Shown in pieces: positions 54,072 through 63,200 of a stretch of DNA of 64,000 nt (positions are counted from its first letter, which is position 1; every line of letters begins with the position of its first letter). The notes below the pieces were generated by a model. That model had not been told where the DNA came from. It worked only from the letters and a program-made list of their open reading frames with translations, and searched no databases. Origin of the DNA: JAADJA01 sp963840975. GTDB lineage: Bacteria > Bacteroidota > Bacteroidia > Bacteroidales > JAADJA01. A program made the position numbers and the translations under genes. Where the stretch lies: assembly GCA_963840975.1 (NCBI GenBank), contig CAWJBC010000002.1:124001-188000 (forward strand), in the 5' to 3' direction.

Positions 54072-54171
54072 ATTTTTTCCTTTCCGAGTTTTGGATTCTG
54101 GTCTTTTGTGAGCGAGTTGAACTCAGAATTTATCAATAAGAAAAGAGTTAAGCATCTGTTTTAAACAGGCT

Positions 54172-54615
54172 CTTTCGGATTTTAGGGGCAGCCTCCGGGT
54201 AAGGCTAATCCGAAAGTTATTGAAAAAGGATTTCAAATCCCAAATTATTCCCGCCCGGATTACCTCCCCTCCAGCAAACGCACAAATCCGGACGAGCGGA
54301 GCTCGAACTCAGAACCCGAAACACAGAACACGGAACATAAAATTGGCTTTTTCGGATTTTAGGGGCAGCCTTCGGGCAGGCTAATCCGAAAGCAAATGAA
54401 AAGAATTTCAAATCCCGAATTATTCCCGCCCGGATTACCTCCCCCTTCAGCAAACGCACAAATCCGGACGAGCAGAACACAACGCTCTTTCGGATTTTAG
54501 GGGCAGCCTCCAGAGCAGCCTAATCCGAAAGCAAATGGAAAAGGATTTCAAATCCCAAATTATTCCCGCCCGGATTACCTCACCCTCTTGCAAACGCACA
54601 AATCCGGACGAGCGG
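54172..54615. repeat. Alpha/beta hairpin repeat cluster, right part
   Basis: The alternation continues after the PIN module: beta at about 54172-54216, 54347-54392 and 54487-54531; alpha at about 54228-54300, 54405-54477 and 54543-54615. Beta copies keep the CTTTCGGATT / AATCCGAAAG arms (the second has two extra T bases), and alpha copies keep CCCGGATTACCTC and CAAATCCGGACGAGC. Short AGAACCCAGAACCCGGAACA-like filler follows to about 54690. Together with the left part there are six alpha and five beta copies. Confidence 0.85.
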
Positions 54616-54727
54616 AACACAGAACCCAGAACCCGGAACACAGAACTTCAAAACTTCAAACTTTGAACCTCGAACTTTGAACCCAACCTCCATCCCAATT
54701 TTTATCAAAAAAAATTTTTTTTAAATC

Positions 54728-54759
54728 TTGTTTTTCAAAAAAGATTATTATTATCTTTG
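54728..54759 (+). promoter_or_regulatory. Promoter of the large adhesin-like gene
   Basis: TTG at 54728-54730 and an exact TATCTTTG at 54752-54759 are separated by 21 bp, a good Bacteroidota promoter. The leader before ATG 54907 is about 140 nt and includes a 36-codon open frame (54790-54900) of doubtful meaning. Confidence 0.6.
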
Positions 54760-54906
54760 GAACCTTATTCAAAAAAAAACACTTTCACAATGCGCAAACA
54801 ATCATCTTTATGCTCAATTATTTGTTTAACGCTTTGGGGCTCAACTCTATTTAACCGAAAAAATTTAATGATCACACAAATATTAATTAACTTAAATTAA
54901 AATTCT

Positions 54907-57900
54907 ATGAAAAAATTATTACTTATTTTAATGGCACTGTTCCTATGGGCGGGTAGCTCGTCGGCACAAAATGCCGGAGGATATTCAGGTTCCACAACTA
55001 CTGATGGAACCTTGGTGGACATGTCTTCAGGAACATCTACACTTTTAACTGGATATGCTGATGACAATGCTTCTACAGTAACAAATATTGGTTTTACCTT
55101 TACTTATTGTGGTACTCCCTATACTCAGTTCAGCATTAATTCAAACGGACAATTGAGATTAGGTGCAACCGCAATATCTGGAGGTGCCGCGTCTCCAGCT
55201 TCTGGAGCTCCTATAATTCTGCCTCTGAGTGGTGATAATGCAATAATGGCAACTTTTTTTGGGCGATATAAAGTCATTGGAACCTCGCCTGACCAAATAC
55301 TTGTAGTGGAGTGGGGTGGATTTCGTGTACCTTATAGCTCAACAGGTGGTACCGCAGGAACTATGCAATGTTTATTGTATGAAAATGGCGGGAAGATAGA
55401 ATTTATCTATGGCGTAATGTGGAATAGCGGTACTTCTGCTGCCACTAGAGGCCTTGGAATATCTAATGGAACAACTGCAGGACAGATTGGTCAATGGACT
55501 ACAATAACCTCAACACCTACATATAATACTACAGCTACTTTCATTACTACTACTTCATTCCCTGCTTCATCGGCCATGACTAATCTAAATGGTACAGTGG
55601 CGGGTTCACTAAGAAAATTTACATTTACTCCACCTGTGCCTTGTTCAGGCACCCCTGACCCAGGTAATACCATCTCTTCATTAAACCCGGCATGTTCCGG
55701 TGTTAATTTTACCTTGTCATTGCAAAATGTTACACCTGGGACTGGAGTTACCTACCAATGGCAATCTTCTACAACTGGTAGCGATCCATGGACGAATTTA
55801 GGTACTGCTGCTACACAGGTTACTTCTCAAATTGTAGCTACTTATTATCGTTGCCAGGTAACTTGTTCAGGAAATACAGGAACCTCAAATTCACTTCAGG
55901 TTACAATGAATGTCGCTTCAATTCCTTACACTGAAGGATTCCTTACTACTACTACACCAACCTGCTGGAATATTGGCACCTGGGCCATAGGTTCAGTTCG
56001 TGGTGTTACGGGAAATCCTGGAAATAATATTTACAAAAATTTATGGTCATCCTCAGCAACTGCTACTTTTCTAACAGGAAATATCGGACCCGTTGGAGCA
56101 GGGATGTTACTGACATTCGACTATATATTAGCCAACTACTCTAGCCCGTATGCTCCTCCGGTTTCAGGTTCAGGAAATTATGTTGTTTCAGTTTCTAACG
56201 ATGGTGGTGGTACATATACTCCTCTTGAAACTGTTCTTAATAATGGGACTGCTGGCTGGCAATCCAAATCATATCCTTTAACAGCTTATGTTGGCTCTAA
56301 TATTATGATCAGGATCGTGGGTAACTGGGTTTCCGGCGACTATGATCTGGCATTCGATAATATTAAAATTGATGCAGCACCAGCATGTCTTGTACCCGGA
56401 TCACTTACGGTTGCAAATAAGACCGATGTTGGAGCTGATCTTGGCTGGACAAGCATTGACTCATTTTTTGACATTTTCATTCAATCCTCTGGACTTCCAG
56501 CGCCGGGCCCGGTAACTACACCCACAGTGGATGACTATAATTCAGGATATTCCTACACATGGTCAGGTGGTGCTGCAGGCTTAACTTACGATTGGTATGT
56601 TCGCACCGATTGTGCCGCTGGTGGAGGAACCGGTCAAAGTGATTGGGTAGCTGGAACACCATTTACTACATTATTATGCAACCCCGTTGATCAGTGTACC
56701 TATACCTTCCGCATGACTGACAGTTATGGTGATGGATGGAATGGCAATACCATGGCTGTTAAGCAGGGAGTAGTAACTGTTCAAACAATATCTCTCGCTG
56801 CTGGTACCGGTCCAGAAGACGTTTTGGTTGGATTATGTGATGGCCTCGGCTTCGAACTCTTCTGGAATTCCGGAGGTAGTTTCGCTGCAGAGGTTGGTGT
56901 TGAAATTCTGGACGCATTTGGAACATCACTTTATTACAAAGCTCCTGGAACAGGTGCTCAAAATACATCGCTCTATACTGGTACTGTAAATTGTACTCCG
57001 CCTCAATTCGTTGACTGGTGTAACTTACAATGGCCACCCAGCGGAACGATTCCATTTGGTGGTAATTATGATGTTTATGCCCAAGTATGGGAGCCCGGCG
57101 TCACTGATGCTGCAGGTCAGGGTGCGGGTATCAACGCGTGGATTGGTTATAGTACATCAAATACAAATCCAAACACCTGGACAAATTGGGTCCCAGCAGT
57201 ATTTAATGTCGATGCTGGAAACAACGATGAATATATGCTTGATTTAGGTCTTGCTATTGGTAACCCCGGAACATATTATTATGCCAGCCGTTTTGAATTG
57301 AATAACGTTGGAGCCTATAAATACGGAGGATATAATGCCACTGGTGGTGGTTTCTGGGATGGTACAGCTAATGTTTCAGGTGTTTTGACAATCGAATGCA
57401 CGATTTACACTATTCCCTATTCGCAAAATTTTGATGGCGTAACAGCACCTGCAATGCCCTCCTGTTTTACTGTTGAAAATGTAAATGCAGATGCTTATTC
57501 ATGGGAAACCAATTCTACTTATCGTTTGTCTGCTCCAAATGGCGCTTACATACGTTACAATAGTGCTCAGGCAATGAATGACTGGATGTTTCTGCCGGGT
57601 CTGCAATTGACCGGCGGGAAAACATATGAAATTAGTTTTGCGTATGCAGCAAGTACTTCATTTCCTGAAAAACTGGCCATTTACTGGGGAGATGCTCCTT
57701 TATCCTCTGCTATGCTTAATGGCCCAATATTCGATGAAACCTTTACAGGGGGATATTATTTAGGATTGGGTTCATTTACTCCCGCATCCGACGGAGTTTA
57801 TTATATTGGTTTCTGGGGTCATAGTGATGCTGATGAGTTCTGGTTATCAGTTGATGACATTCTTGTAACAGAAGCTGTTGCTAACTTAACATGGAATGGT

Positions 57901-59295
57901 TCGATCAGTAACAACTGGCACAATGCCGGTAACTGGAATGAAGGTATGATTCCCGCATCCACAAGTAATGTTACGATTCCCGCCGGATTAACTAATTATC
58001 CAACGGTGACTAGCGCAGCTACCTGTAACAATATGTCATTTGGTTCCAATGCAGTAAATACCGCTACTTTGGTGGATAATGGATTGCTTATCGTTTTCGG
58101 TTCAGGAACCGTTCAGCGGTATTTTAGTGGTGATCCAACGGCAAGCCAGGATTGGCATTTGGTTTCCTCACCTGTTGCTGGCGCAACAGCTTCTGTATTC
58201 ATGGATATGTACCTTCAAAGTTTTGCTGAGGCTACAAATAGCTATACAGAAATCTCCGATCCAGTTACACCTTTGAATCTTATGGAAGGTTATGGACTTT
58301 ACTCGACCTTAAGTACAAATAATACCATTACCTTCACTGGTGATTTATTTTTAGGGACGCAATCCAAAGCTTTTACATATTTAGATCAGGGCTGGAATTT
58401 AGTTGGAAATCCCTTTGTTTCTGGACTTGATTGGGATGCTGTTGTAATTCCAACAGGTTTGAGCAATGAAGTTCATTATATTGATGCAGCATCAGGTAAT
58501 GATTTGTCTTATGTTAAATTAGTTGGTGGAACAGGATCAAGGTATATAGCTCCAATGCAAGGCTTCTTTGTGAAAGCTTCTGGTTCAGGAACGTTATCAC
58601 TTGGTAATGCGCAAAGGACCCACTTAGGCGGTGATAATTTTTACAAAAGTGATATTCATGACTTACTAATTTTGGAAGCCTCAGGAGAAAATTACTCAGA
58701 TCAAACCTGGATTTATTTTAATGAACAGGCTGAGGATGAACATGACGGTGTTTTTGATGCCTATAAGAGGATTTCTACTTCAAATCCTGAATTACCCCAA
58801 ATTTATTCAATCACACCATCAGGAACAAAACTTTCAATCAATGGAATGACAGAAAAAACTATGGTACCAGTTGGATTTACTGCTGCTCAATCAGGGGAAT
58901 TCACAATTGGCGCCACTGAGACCAGTGATTTTAAAGATGTCATTCTCGAAGATCTGTATTTGGGTGTTCAAACTGACCTGTTAAAAGAATCCTACACCTT
59001 TAATTATAGTTTAGGTGAGAAGCCAAACAGGTTTATCGTTCATTTTACACCTCTCGCTGTTGGTGAAAACGCTGCTGACCTTATCAACATCTATTCAAGT
59101 CAAAAAGATGTTTATGTAACAGTTCCGGCAAATACCAGTGGTGATATCGTGGTTTACAACCTCATGGGTCAGGAAGTTGCACATGCAGCAATTACCAATG
59201 TAATCAATAAAGTTACATTGAATAAGAGCGCTTACTATGTTGTAAAAGTGATGAGCAACGAAAGTGTAGTAACGAAAAAAGTATTTGTAAAATAA
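54907..59295 (+). CDS. Large T9SS-secreted adhesin-like protein
   Basis: This 1462-residue extracellular protein has a signal peptide (MKKLLLILMALFLWAGSSSA). A beta-rich domain with YCGTPYTQFSINSNGQLRLG (about 60-245) follows, then an Ig-like domain (about 247-338). A cleaved-adhesin-type jelly roll is at about 340-492 (IPYTEGF). A fibronectin-III-like domain is followed by a segment with DSYGDGWNGNTMAVK (about 605). A second cleaved-adhesin domain begins near 836 (IPYSQNFDGVTAPAMPSCF). A region with LTWNGSISNNWHNAGNWNEG begins near 991. A T9SS type A C-terminal domain (about 1385-1462) ends in SVVTKKVFVK. The cleaved-adhesin domains are those of gingipain haemagglutinin regions, so binding to host or particle surfaces is likely. 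No catalytic domain is seen. A tiny anchored protein follows. Confidence 0.88.
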   Translation: MKKLLLILMALFLWAGSSSAQNAGGYSGSTTTDGTLVDMSSGTSTLLTGYADDNASTVTNIGFTFTYCGTPYTQFSINSNGQLRLGATAISGGAASPASGAPIILPLSGDNAIMATFFGRYKVIGTSPDQILVVEWGGFRVPYSSTGGTAGTMQCLLYENGGKIEFIYGVMWNSGTSAATRGLGISNGTTAGQIGQWTTITSTPTYNTTATFITTTSFPASSAMTNLNGTVAGSLRKFTFTPPVPCSGTPDPGNTISSLNPACSGVNFTLSLQNVTPGTGVTYQWQSSTTGSDPWTNLGTAATQVTSQIVATYYRCQVTCSGNTGTSNSLQVTMNVASIPYTEGFLTTTTPTCWNIGTWAIGSVRGVTGNPGNNIYKNLWSSSATATFLTGNIGPVGAGMLLTFDYILANYSSPYAPPVSGSGNYVVSVSNDGGGTYTPLETVLNNGTAGWQSKSYPLTAYVGSNIMIRIVGNWVSGDYDLAFDNIKIDAAPACLVPGSLTVANKTDVGADLGWTSIDSFFDIFIQSSGLPAPGPVTTPTVDDYNSGYSYTWSGGAAGLTYDWYVRTDCAAGGGTGQSDWVAGTPFTTLLCNPVDQCTYTFRMTDSYGDGWNGNTMAVKQGVVTVQTISLAAGTGPEDVLVGLCDGLGFELFWNSGGSFAAEVGVEILDAFGTSLYYKAPGTGAQNTSLYTGTVNCTPPQFVDWCNLQWPPSGTIPFGGNYDVYAQVWEPGVTDAAGQGAGINAWIGYSTSNTNPNTWTNWVPAVFNVDAGNNDEYMLDLGLAIGNPGTYYYASRFELNNVGAYKYGGYNATGGGFWDGTANVSGVLTIECTIYTIPYSQNFDGVTAPAMPSCFTVENVNADAYSWETNSTYRLSAPNGAYIRYNSAQAMNDWMFLPGLQLTGGKTYEISFAYAASTSFPEKLAIYWGDAPLSSAMLNGPIFDETFTGGYYLGLGSFTPASDGVYYIGFWGHSDADEFWLSVDDILVTEAVANLTWNGSISNNWHNAGNWNEGMIPASTSNVTIPAGLTNYPTVTSAATCNNMSFGSNAVNTATLVDNGLLIVFGSGTVQRYFSGDPTASQDWHLVSSPVAGATASVFMDMYLQSFAEATNSYTEISDPVTPLNLMEGYGLYSTLSTNNTITFTGDLFLGTQSKAFTYLDQGWNLVGNPFVSGLDWDAVVIPTGLSNEVHYIDAASGNDLSYVKLVGGTGSRYIAPMQGFFVKASGSGTLSLGNAQRTHLGGDNFYKSDIHDLLILEASGENYSDQTWIYFNEQAEDEHDGVFDAYKRISTSNPELPQIYSITPSGTKLSINGMTEKTMVPVGFTAAQSGEFTIGATETSDFKDVILEDLYLGVQTDLLKESYTFNYSLGEKPNRFIVHFTPLAVGENAADLINIYSSQKDVYVTVPANTSGDIVVYNLMGQEVAHAAITNVINKVTLNKSAYYVVKVMSNESVVTKKVFVK

Positions 59296-59308
59296 AATCC
59301 TCCCCCTG

Positions 59309-59327
59309 CCCCCTCCAAAGGAGGGGG
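59309..59327. repeat. G/C-rich hairpin downstream of adhesin gene
   Basis: CCCCCTCC (59309-59316) and GGAGGGGG (59320-59327) form a short stem with an AAA loop. It lies 14 bp after the adhesin stop codon and lacks a T-run, so it is more likely a short intergenic repeat or mRNA-stability hairpin than a terminator. It does not block reading of the next gene by sequence alone. Confidence 0.5.
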
Positions 59328-59381
59328 ATAGTGGGAAAGGAAAACAATTAAATTATGTTGAATACAATAAAAAACACAGAT

Positions 59382-59600
59382 ATGAAAAAAGCATTAAAAT
59401 TATTATTGATCGCAGGTATTTTTCTCTCACTACCGTTATTATCGTTGGCTCAGACTCCTCCTCATCCAAATGGAGGCGGAGGACCGGGCGGTGGAAATGT
59501 CCCGGTTGGCGGTGGCGCTCCCATTGACGGAGGATTAAGCATCATGTTGCTGCTTGGTGCAGCTTATGGTTCAAGGAAAATTTACCGTATGAAAAAATAA
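59382..59600 (+). CDS. Tiny Gly-rich exported protein with C-terminal membrane anchor
   Basis: This 72-residue protein has a signal peptide (MKKALKLLLIAGIFLSLPLL, ending SLAQ), a short TPPHPNGGGGPGGGNVPVGG linker, and a C-terminal anchor. The anchor consists of the motif PIDGGLS, a hydrophobic stretch IMLLLGAAYGS, and a basic tail RKIYRMKK. This tripartite end looks like a sorting signal, as in cell-surface anchoring systems, but I do not recognise a described system with this motif. I use ATG 59382 because it gives a classic signal peptide; ATG 59355 is the alternative. It lies 86 bp after the adhesin gene and may be co-transcribed with it. Confidence 0.6.
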   Translation: MKKALKLLLIAGIFLSLPLLSLAQTPPHPNGGGGPGGGNVPVGGGAPIDGGLSIMLLLGAAYGSRKIYRMKK

Positions 59601-59642
59601 TTACCGGGTTTATCCTGTAGTAATTAATTTATTAATTCAGCA

Positions 59643-59676
59643 AAAACCTTGTCTCTTAGGGGCAGGGTTTTTTTTT
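59643..59676 (+). terminator. Intrinsic terminator after the small anchored protein
   Basis: AAAACCTTG (59643-59651) pairs with CAGGGTTTT (59663-59671), one wobble pair, followed by a long T-run. It lies about 42 bp after the stop of the small gene. Confidence 0.7.
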
Positions 59677-59690
59677 ATGTCAATTACTCT

Positions 59691-59826
59691 GCTTCAAGCG
59701 TCCTCGCTTGAAGCCCCACTCTCAAATATCATTTACAAGTTTTTGTTATAACATTATCAAAACCCAATTCCAATTTTGACGATTTTTAATCTCATCTGCT
59801 TCAAGCGAGGACGCTTGAAGCAGATG
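59691..59826. repeat. Pair of inverted palindromic repeats (GCTTCAAGCG type)
   Basis: Two copies of a 24-bp palindromic element, GCTTCAAGCG TCCT CGCTTGAAGC at 59691-59714 and its reverse complement at 59798-59821, lie 83 bp apart. The second copy has longer arms (15 bp, 59793-59826, beginning CATCTGCTTC). Each can form a hairpin by itself. The rest of the gap to 60220 is AT-rich with no recognised gene; a 77-codon frame at 59965-60198 has no family features. Confidence 0.75.
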
Positions 59827-60220
59827 TGTCCGATTAAATTAGAGATTCTTCGCTAACGCTCAGAATGACAAAGTGACGTGAAGAATTTCAAGCCTAATAT
59901 TTCATTTTCATCGGACAATAATGATTTATTATTTTAAATCAATATTCGATTAAATGTTTGTCCTTTGTTATTATTCAAGAGAATGTTCCAAAATGAAAAA
60001 TTATATAGAACTATCTTTAATCAAAACTTAGCTGATCCTAAAACAAATACAATTTTGGTAGTATATTTGCTAAAGATTAATATATTCAGGAAAAAATTAT
60101 TGTACAGGGTAACAAATTTTGCAATTAAAAGTATGAACCAAATTTATCAGAAACTGTTTACTCTATACTCTAATCATGGCTGTAATTTATTATTATGACT
60201 TATAAAAATTCAATACTCTT

Positions 60221-63200
60221 ATGAAACCCCAAATTATTAAACTGTCAACATTGCTACGACCGGGATATGCATCCCTGACTAAAAAGCACTTATGGATTTT
60301 CGGCTTTATGCTGTTATTCACGATGTTAAACATTGTCCCGCTTATTGCTCAAAATCCGATTGTGGTTGAAAATGCCTTGCCCGGCAACCCCATTTCGGAA
60401 TGGTATATTACAGGTGGTACCGGTAGTCCTACCATTCAGGGCTTTGCAACGGATATAAGCGTCAATAAGGGAAATACCATTAATTTCAAAGTGAGTGTTA
60501 ATCCAATATCCACATACAATATGAAAATTTACCGTATGGGCTATTATCAGGGTAACGGTGCGCGCCTGATAACAGATCTGGGCACTTTTTCAGGAGTCAT
60601 ACAACCTGATGGAACGTATGATGATGTAACAGGACTTACTGACTGCAATAACTGGAGCCAAACAGGGTCATGGTCTGTACCCGGAACAGCGGTTTCAGGT
60701 GTTTACTTTGCCTTACTTACACGTACCGACAATGGTGAAAAAAATAATATCATTTTTGTTGTCCGTGATGATGCTGCTAATTCGCCTGTTTTATTCAAAA
60801 CATCTGACGCCACCTGGCAAGCCTACAATGCTTATGGAGGACACAATTTTTATTTTGGACCGACAACTCAGTTTTCACATGCTGTGAAAGCCAGTTATAA
60901 CAGACCATTTACCACCTCCGGACAAGATTGGATATTAAATGCAGAATATCCGATGATTCGGTTTCTGGAAAGAAACGGCTACGATATGACTTATTCTACC
61001 GACGTTGATATGGACAGGGATGCAACTCCTATAACCACCTCCAAACATAAAGTTTTATTATCAGTTGGTCATGATGAATACTGGTCGGCAGATGAGCGCA
61101 CAAAATTTGAAACTGCAAGGGCCAATGGCGTACACCTTGCATTTTTCAGCGGTAATGAAATTTACTGGAAAACCCGTTGGGAAGATAATCATCGAACCCT
61201 GGTATGTTACAAAGAAGGAACCATTGGTGAATATAATTGCGGGACCAAATGCGACCCATCACCGCTTTGGACGGGGTTGTGGCGGGATGGTTGTACCCCG
61301 CCATATGTAGCCAATGATGGTTGTCGCCCTGAAAATGAATTGACAGGACAGATCAGTTGGGTTGACGGTTCAGGCTCAATTCAGGTTCCTTATGCATATA
61401 AAGATTATCGTATCTGGCGTAATACCAGCATAGCAAATCTTCAGGCAGGACAAACGGTTACTTTTCCTTATGGGACTTTGGGAAGTGAGTGGGACCCTGA
61501 GAAAATCCAGTATCCCTACCCTCCTCACCGGATGAAACTGTCCAGCACATTGTTATCCGGACAAACGCATAATCTTTCATTGTACAGGCACCCAAGCGGC
61601 GCACTGGTATTTGGTGCAGGAACCATTCAATGGTCGTGGGGACTCGATAGTATTCATGACCGGGGCAATGCTCCCCCAATATTGATATGCAACAGGCTAC
61701 CGTTAACATACTTGCGGACATGGAAGTGATTCCCGGTTCATTAATGACACAACTGGTTAACCCTGCTACTCCTCCCGACTTATTGCTACCCACCAGTATG
61801 ATCACTTCTTTGAACCATGAAGATATAATACCAGGTACGGCAACAATTATAACAGGTACTGCATCTGATGCAGGAGGCATCGTAGCCGGAGTTGAAATAT
61901 CTTTTGACGGAGGAACTTCCTGGAACAATGTTACCGGTACTACCAGTTGGAGTTATACGTGGCAGCCTACATCATCCGGGTTGTTTAACATCAAAACCCG
62001 GGCATGGGATGATTCGGGTAATTTAGAAGTACCCGGACCACTTGGCAGCAGCAACAATATAAATGTTACGGTGACCAATCCGATTTATTATTCCCTTTTC
62101 CCACCTACTTTACCATCAAGTCCCCCACAGGCAACAATAGGCAACGGAACAAATTCACTTGAAGTGGGAATGAAATTTAAAAGCAGTACCGATGGTTTTA
62201 TCACAGGATTAAAATATTATAAAGCCGCAGGGTTCGTAGGAACCCATGTCGGGAATTTGTGGAATATCAATGGGACCAACCTTGCCACTGCAACTTTTAC
62301 CAATGAAACTGCTTCCGGCTGGCAAACTGTAACATTATCAACTCCTGTTGCCATTACAGCCAACACCATTTATGTTGTGTCCTATTTTAGTCCACATGGC
62401 GATTTTGTTACAACAAACCCCTATTTTACAGCCGATGTGGTTAATGGTTCTTTGACCGGTTTGGGATGGACAACTTCCCAGAGAAATGGAGTTTATATAT
62501 ATTCTTCCACTTCTGCCTATCCCTATCAAAATTATGGAACAAGCAATTATTGGGCTGATGTTTTATTTACCACATCTCTCAACCCTGATGTTACACCACC
62601 TACAGTATTGTCAGTATCTCCGGAAAATAATGCCGTAAATGTATCATTAACCTTTCAACCATTTGGAACATTTAGTGAAGCCCTGGCTCCAAATACTGTT
62701 AATACATCAACTTTTTTAATTTATGACCCACAAAATAACCCGGTTGCGGGTTCCGTAAATCTTTCAGGAAATTCAGTAATTTTTGCCCCTACGAATCCAT
62801 TTTCCTATTCAACCGTTTATACGGCAACCTTTAAAGGCGGAAGTCAGGATCCCCGCATCAAAGATTTGGCAGGTAATCCATTAGAAAGTGATTTTAGTTG
62901 GTCGTTTACTACTATTAGTCCAACCCCACCCATTATTATTTCCCATCCTGAATCCCAAAATGCCTGTGTGGATTCTGAGGTAAGCTTTTTTTCTGCGGCT
63001 TTTGGAACTCCAACTCCAACTGTAAAATGGCAGGTTAGCGAGGACGGTGGTAATTCATGGAGTGATATTCCGGATGCCGTATCTCAACAATACACATTAG
63101 TAGCTACGGTGGATGACAACGAAAATGAATACAGGGCAATTTGGACAAATATTGTAGGATCAGTAAATTCTGACTCGGCTGTACTGAAGGTAATTTCAAA

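Noticed and set aside
52801..54615. CRISPR array
   Set aside because: Repeats are long, self-complementary, unevenly spaced and lack uniform unique spacers; no cas gene is present.
54217..54641. Minus-strand frames of 64-87 codons in the repeat cluster
   Set aside because: They are reverse readings of the same alpha/beta repeats, with no start context.
54790..54900. 36-codon open frame in the leader of the adhesin gene
   Set aside because: It lies entirely between the predicted promoter and the adhesin start; no conserved pattern or attenuator-like hairpin accompanies it.
59965..60198. 77-codon frame in an AT-rich gap
   Set aside because: It is rich in Asn, Lys, Phe and Ile as expected from AT-rich non-coding DNA, and has no signal peptide or domain pattern.
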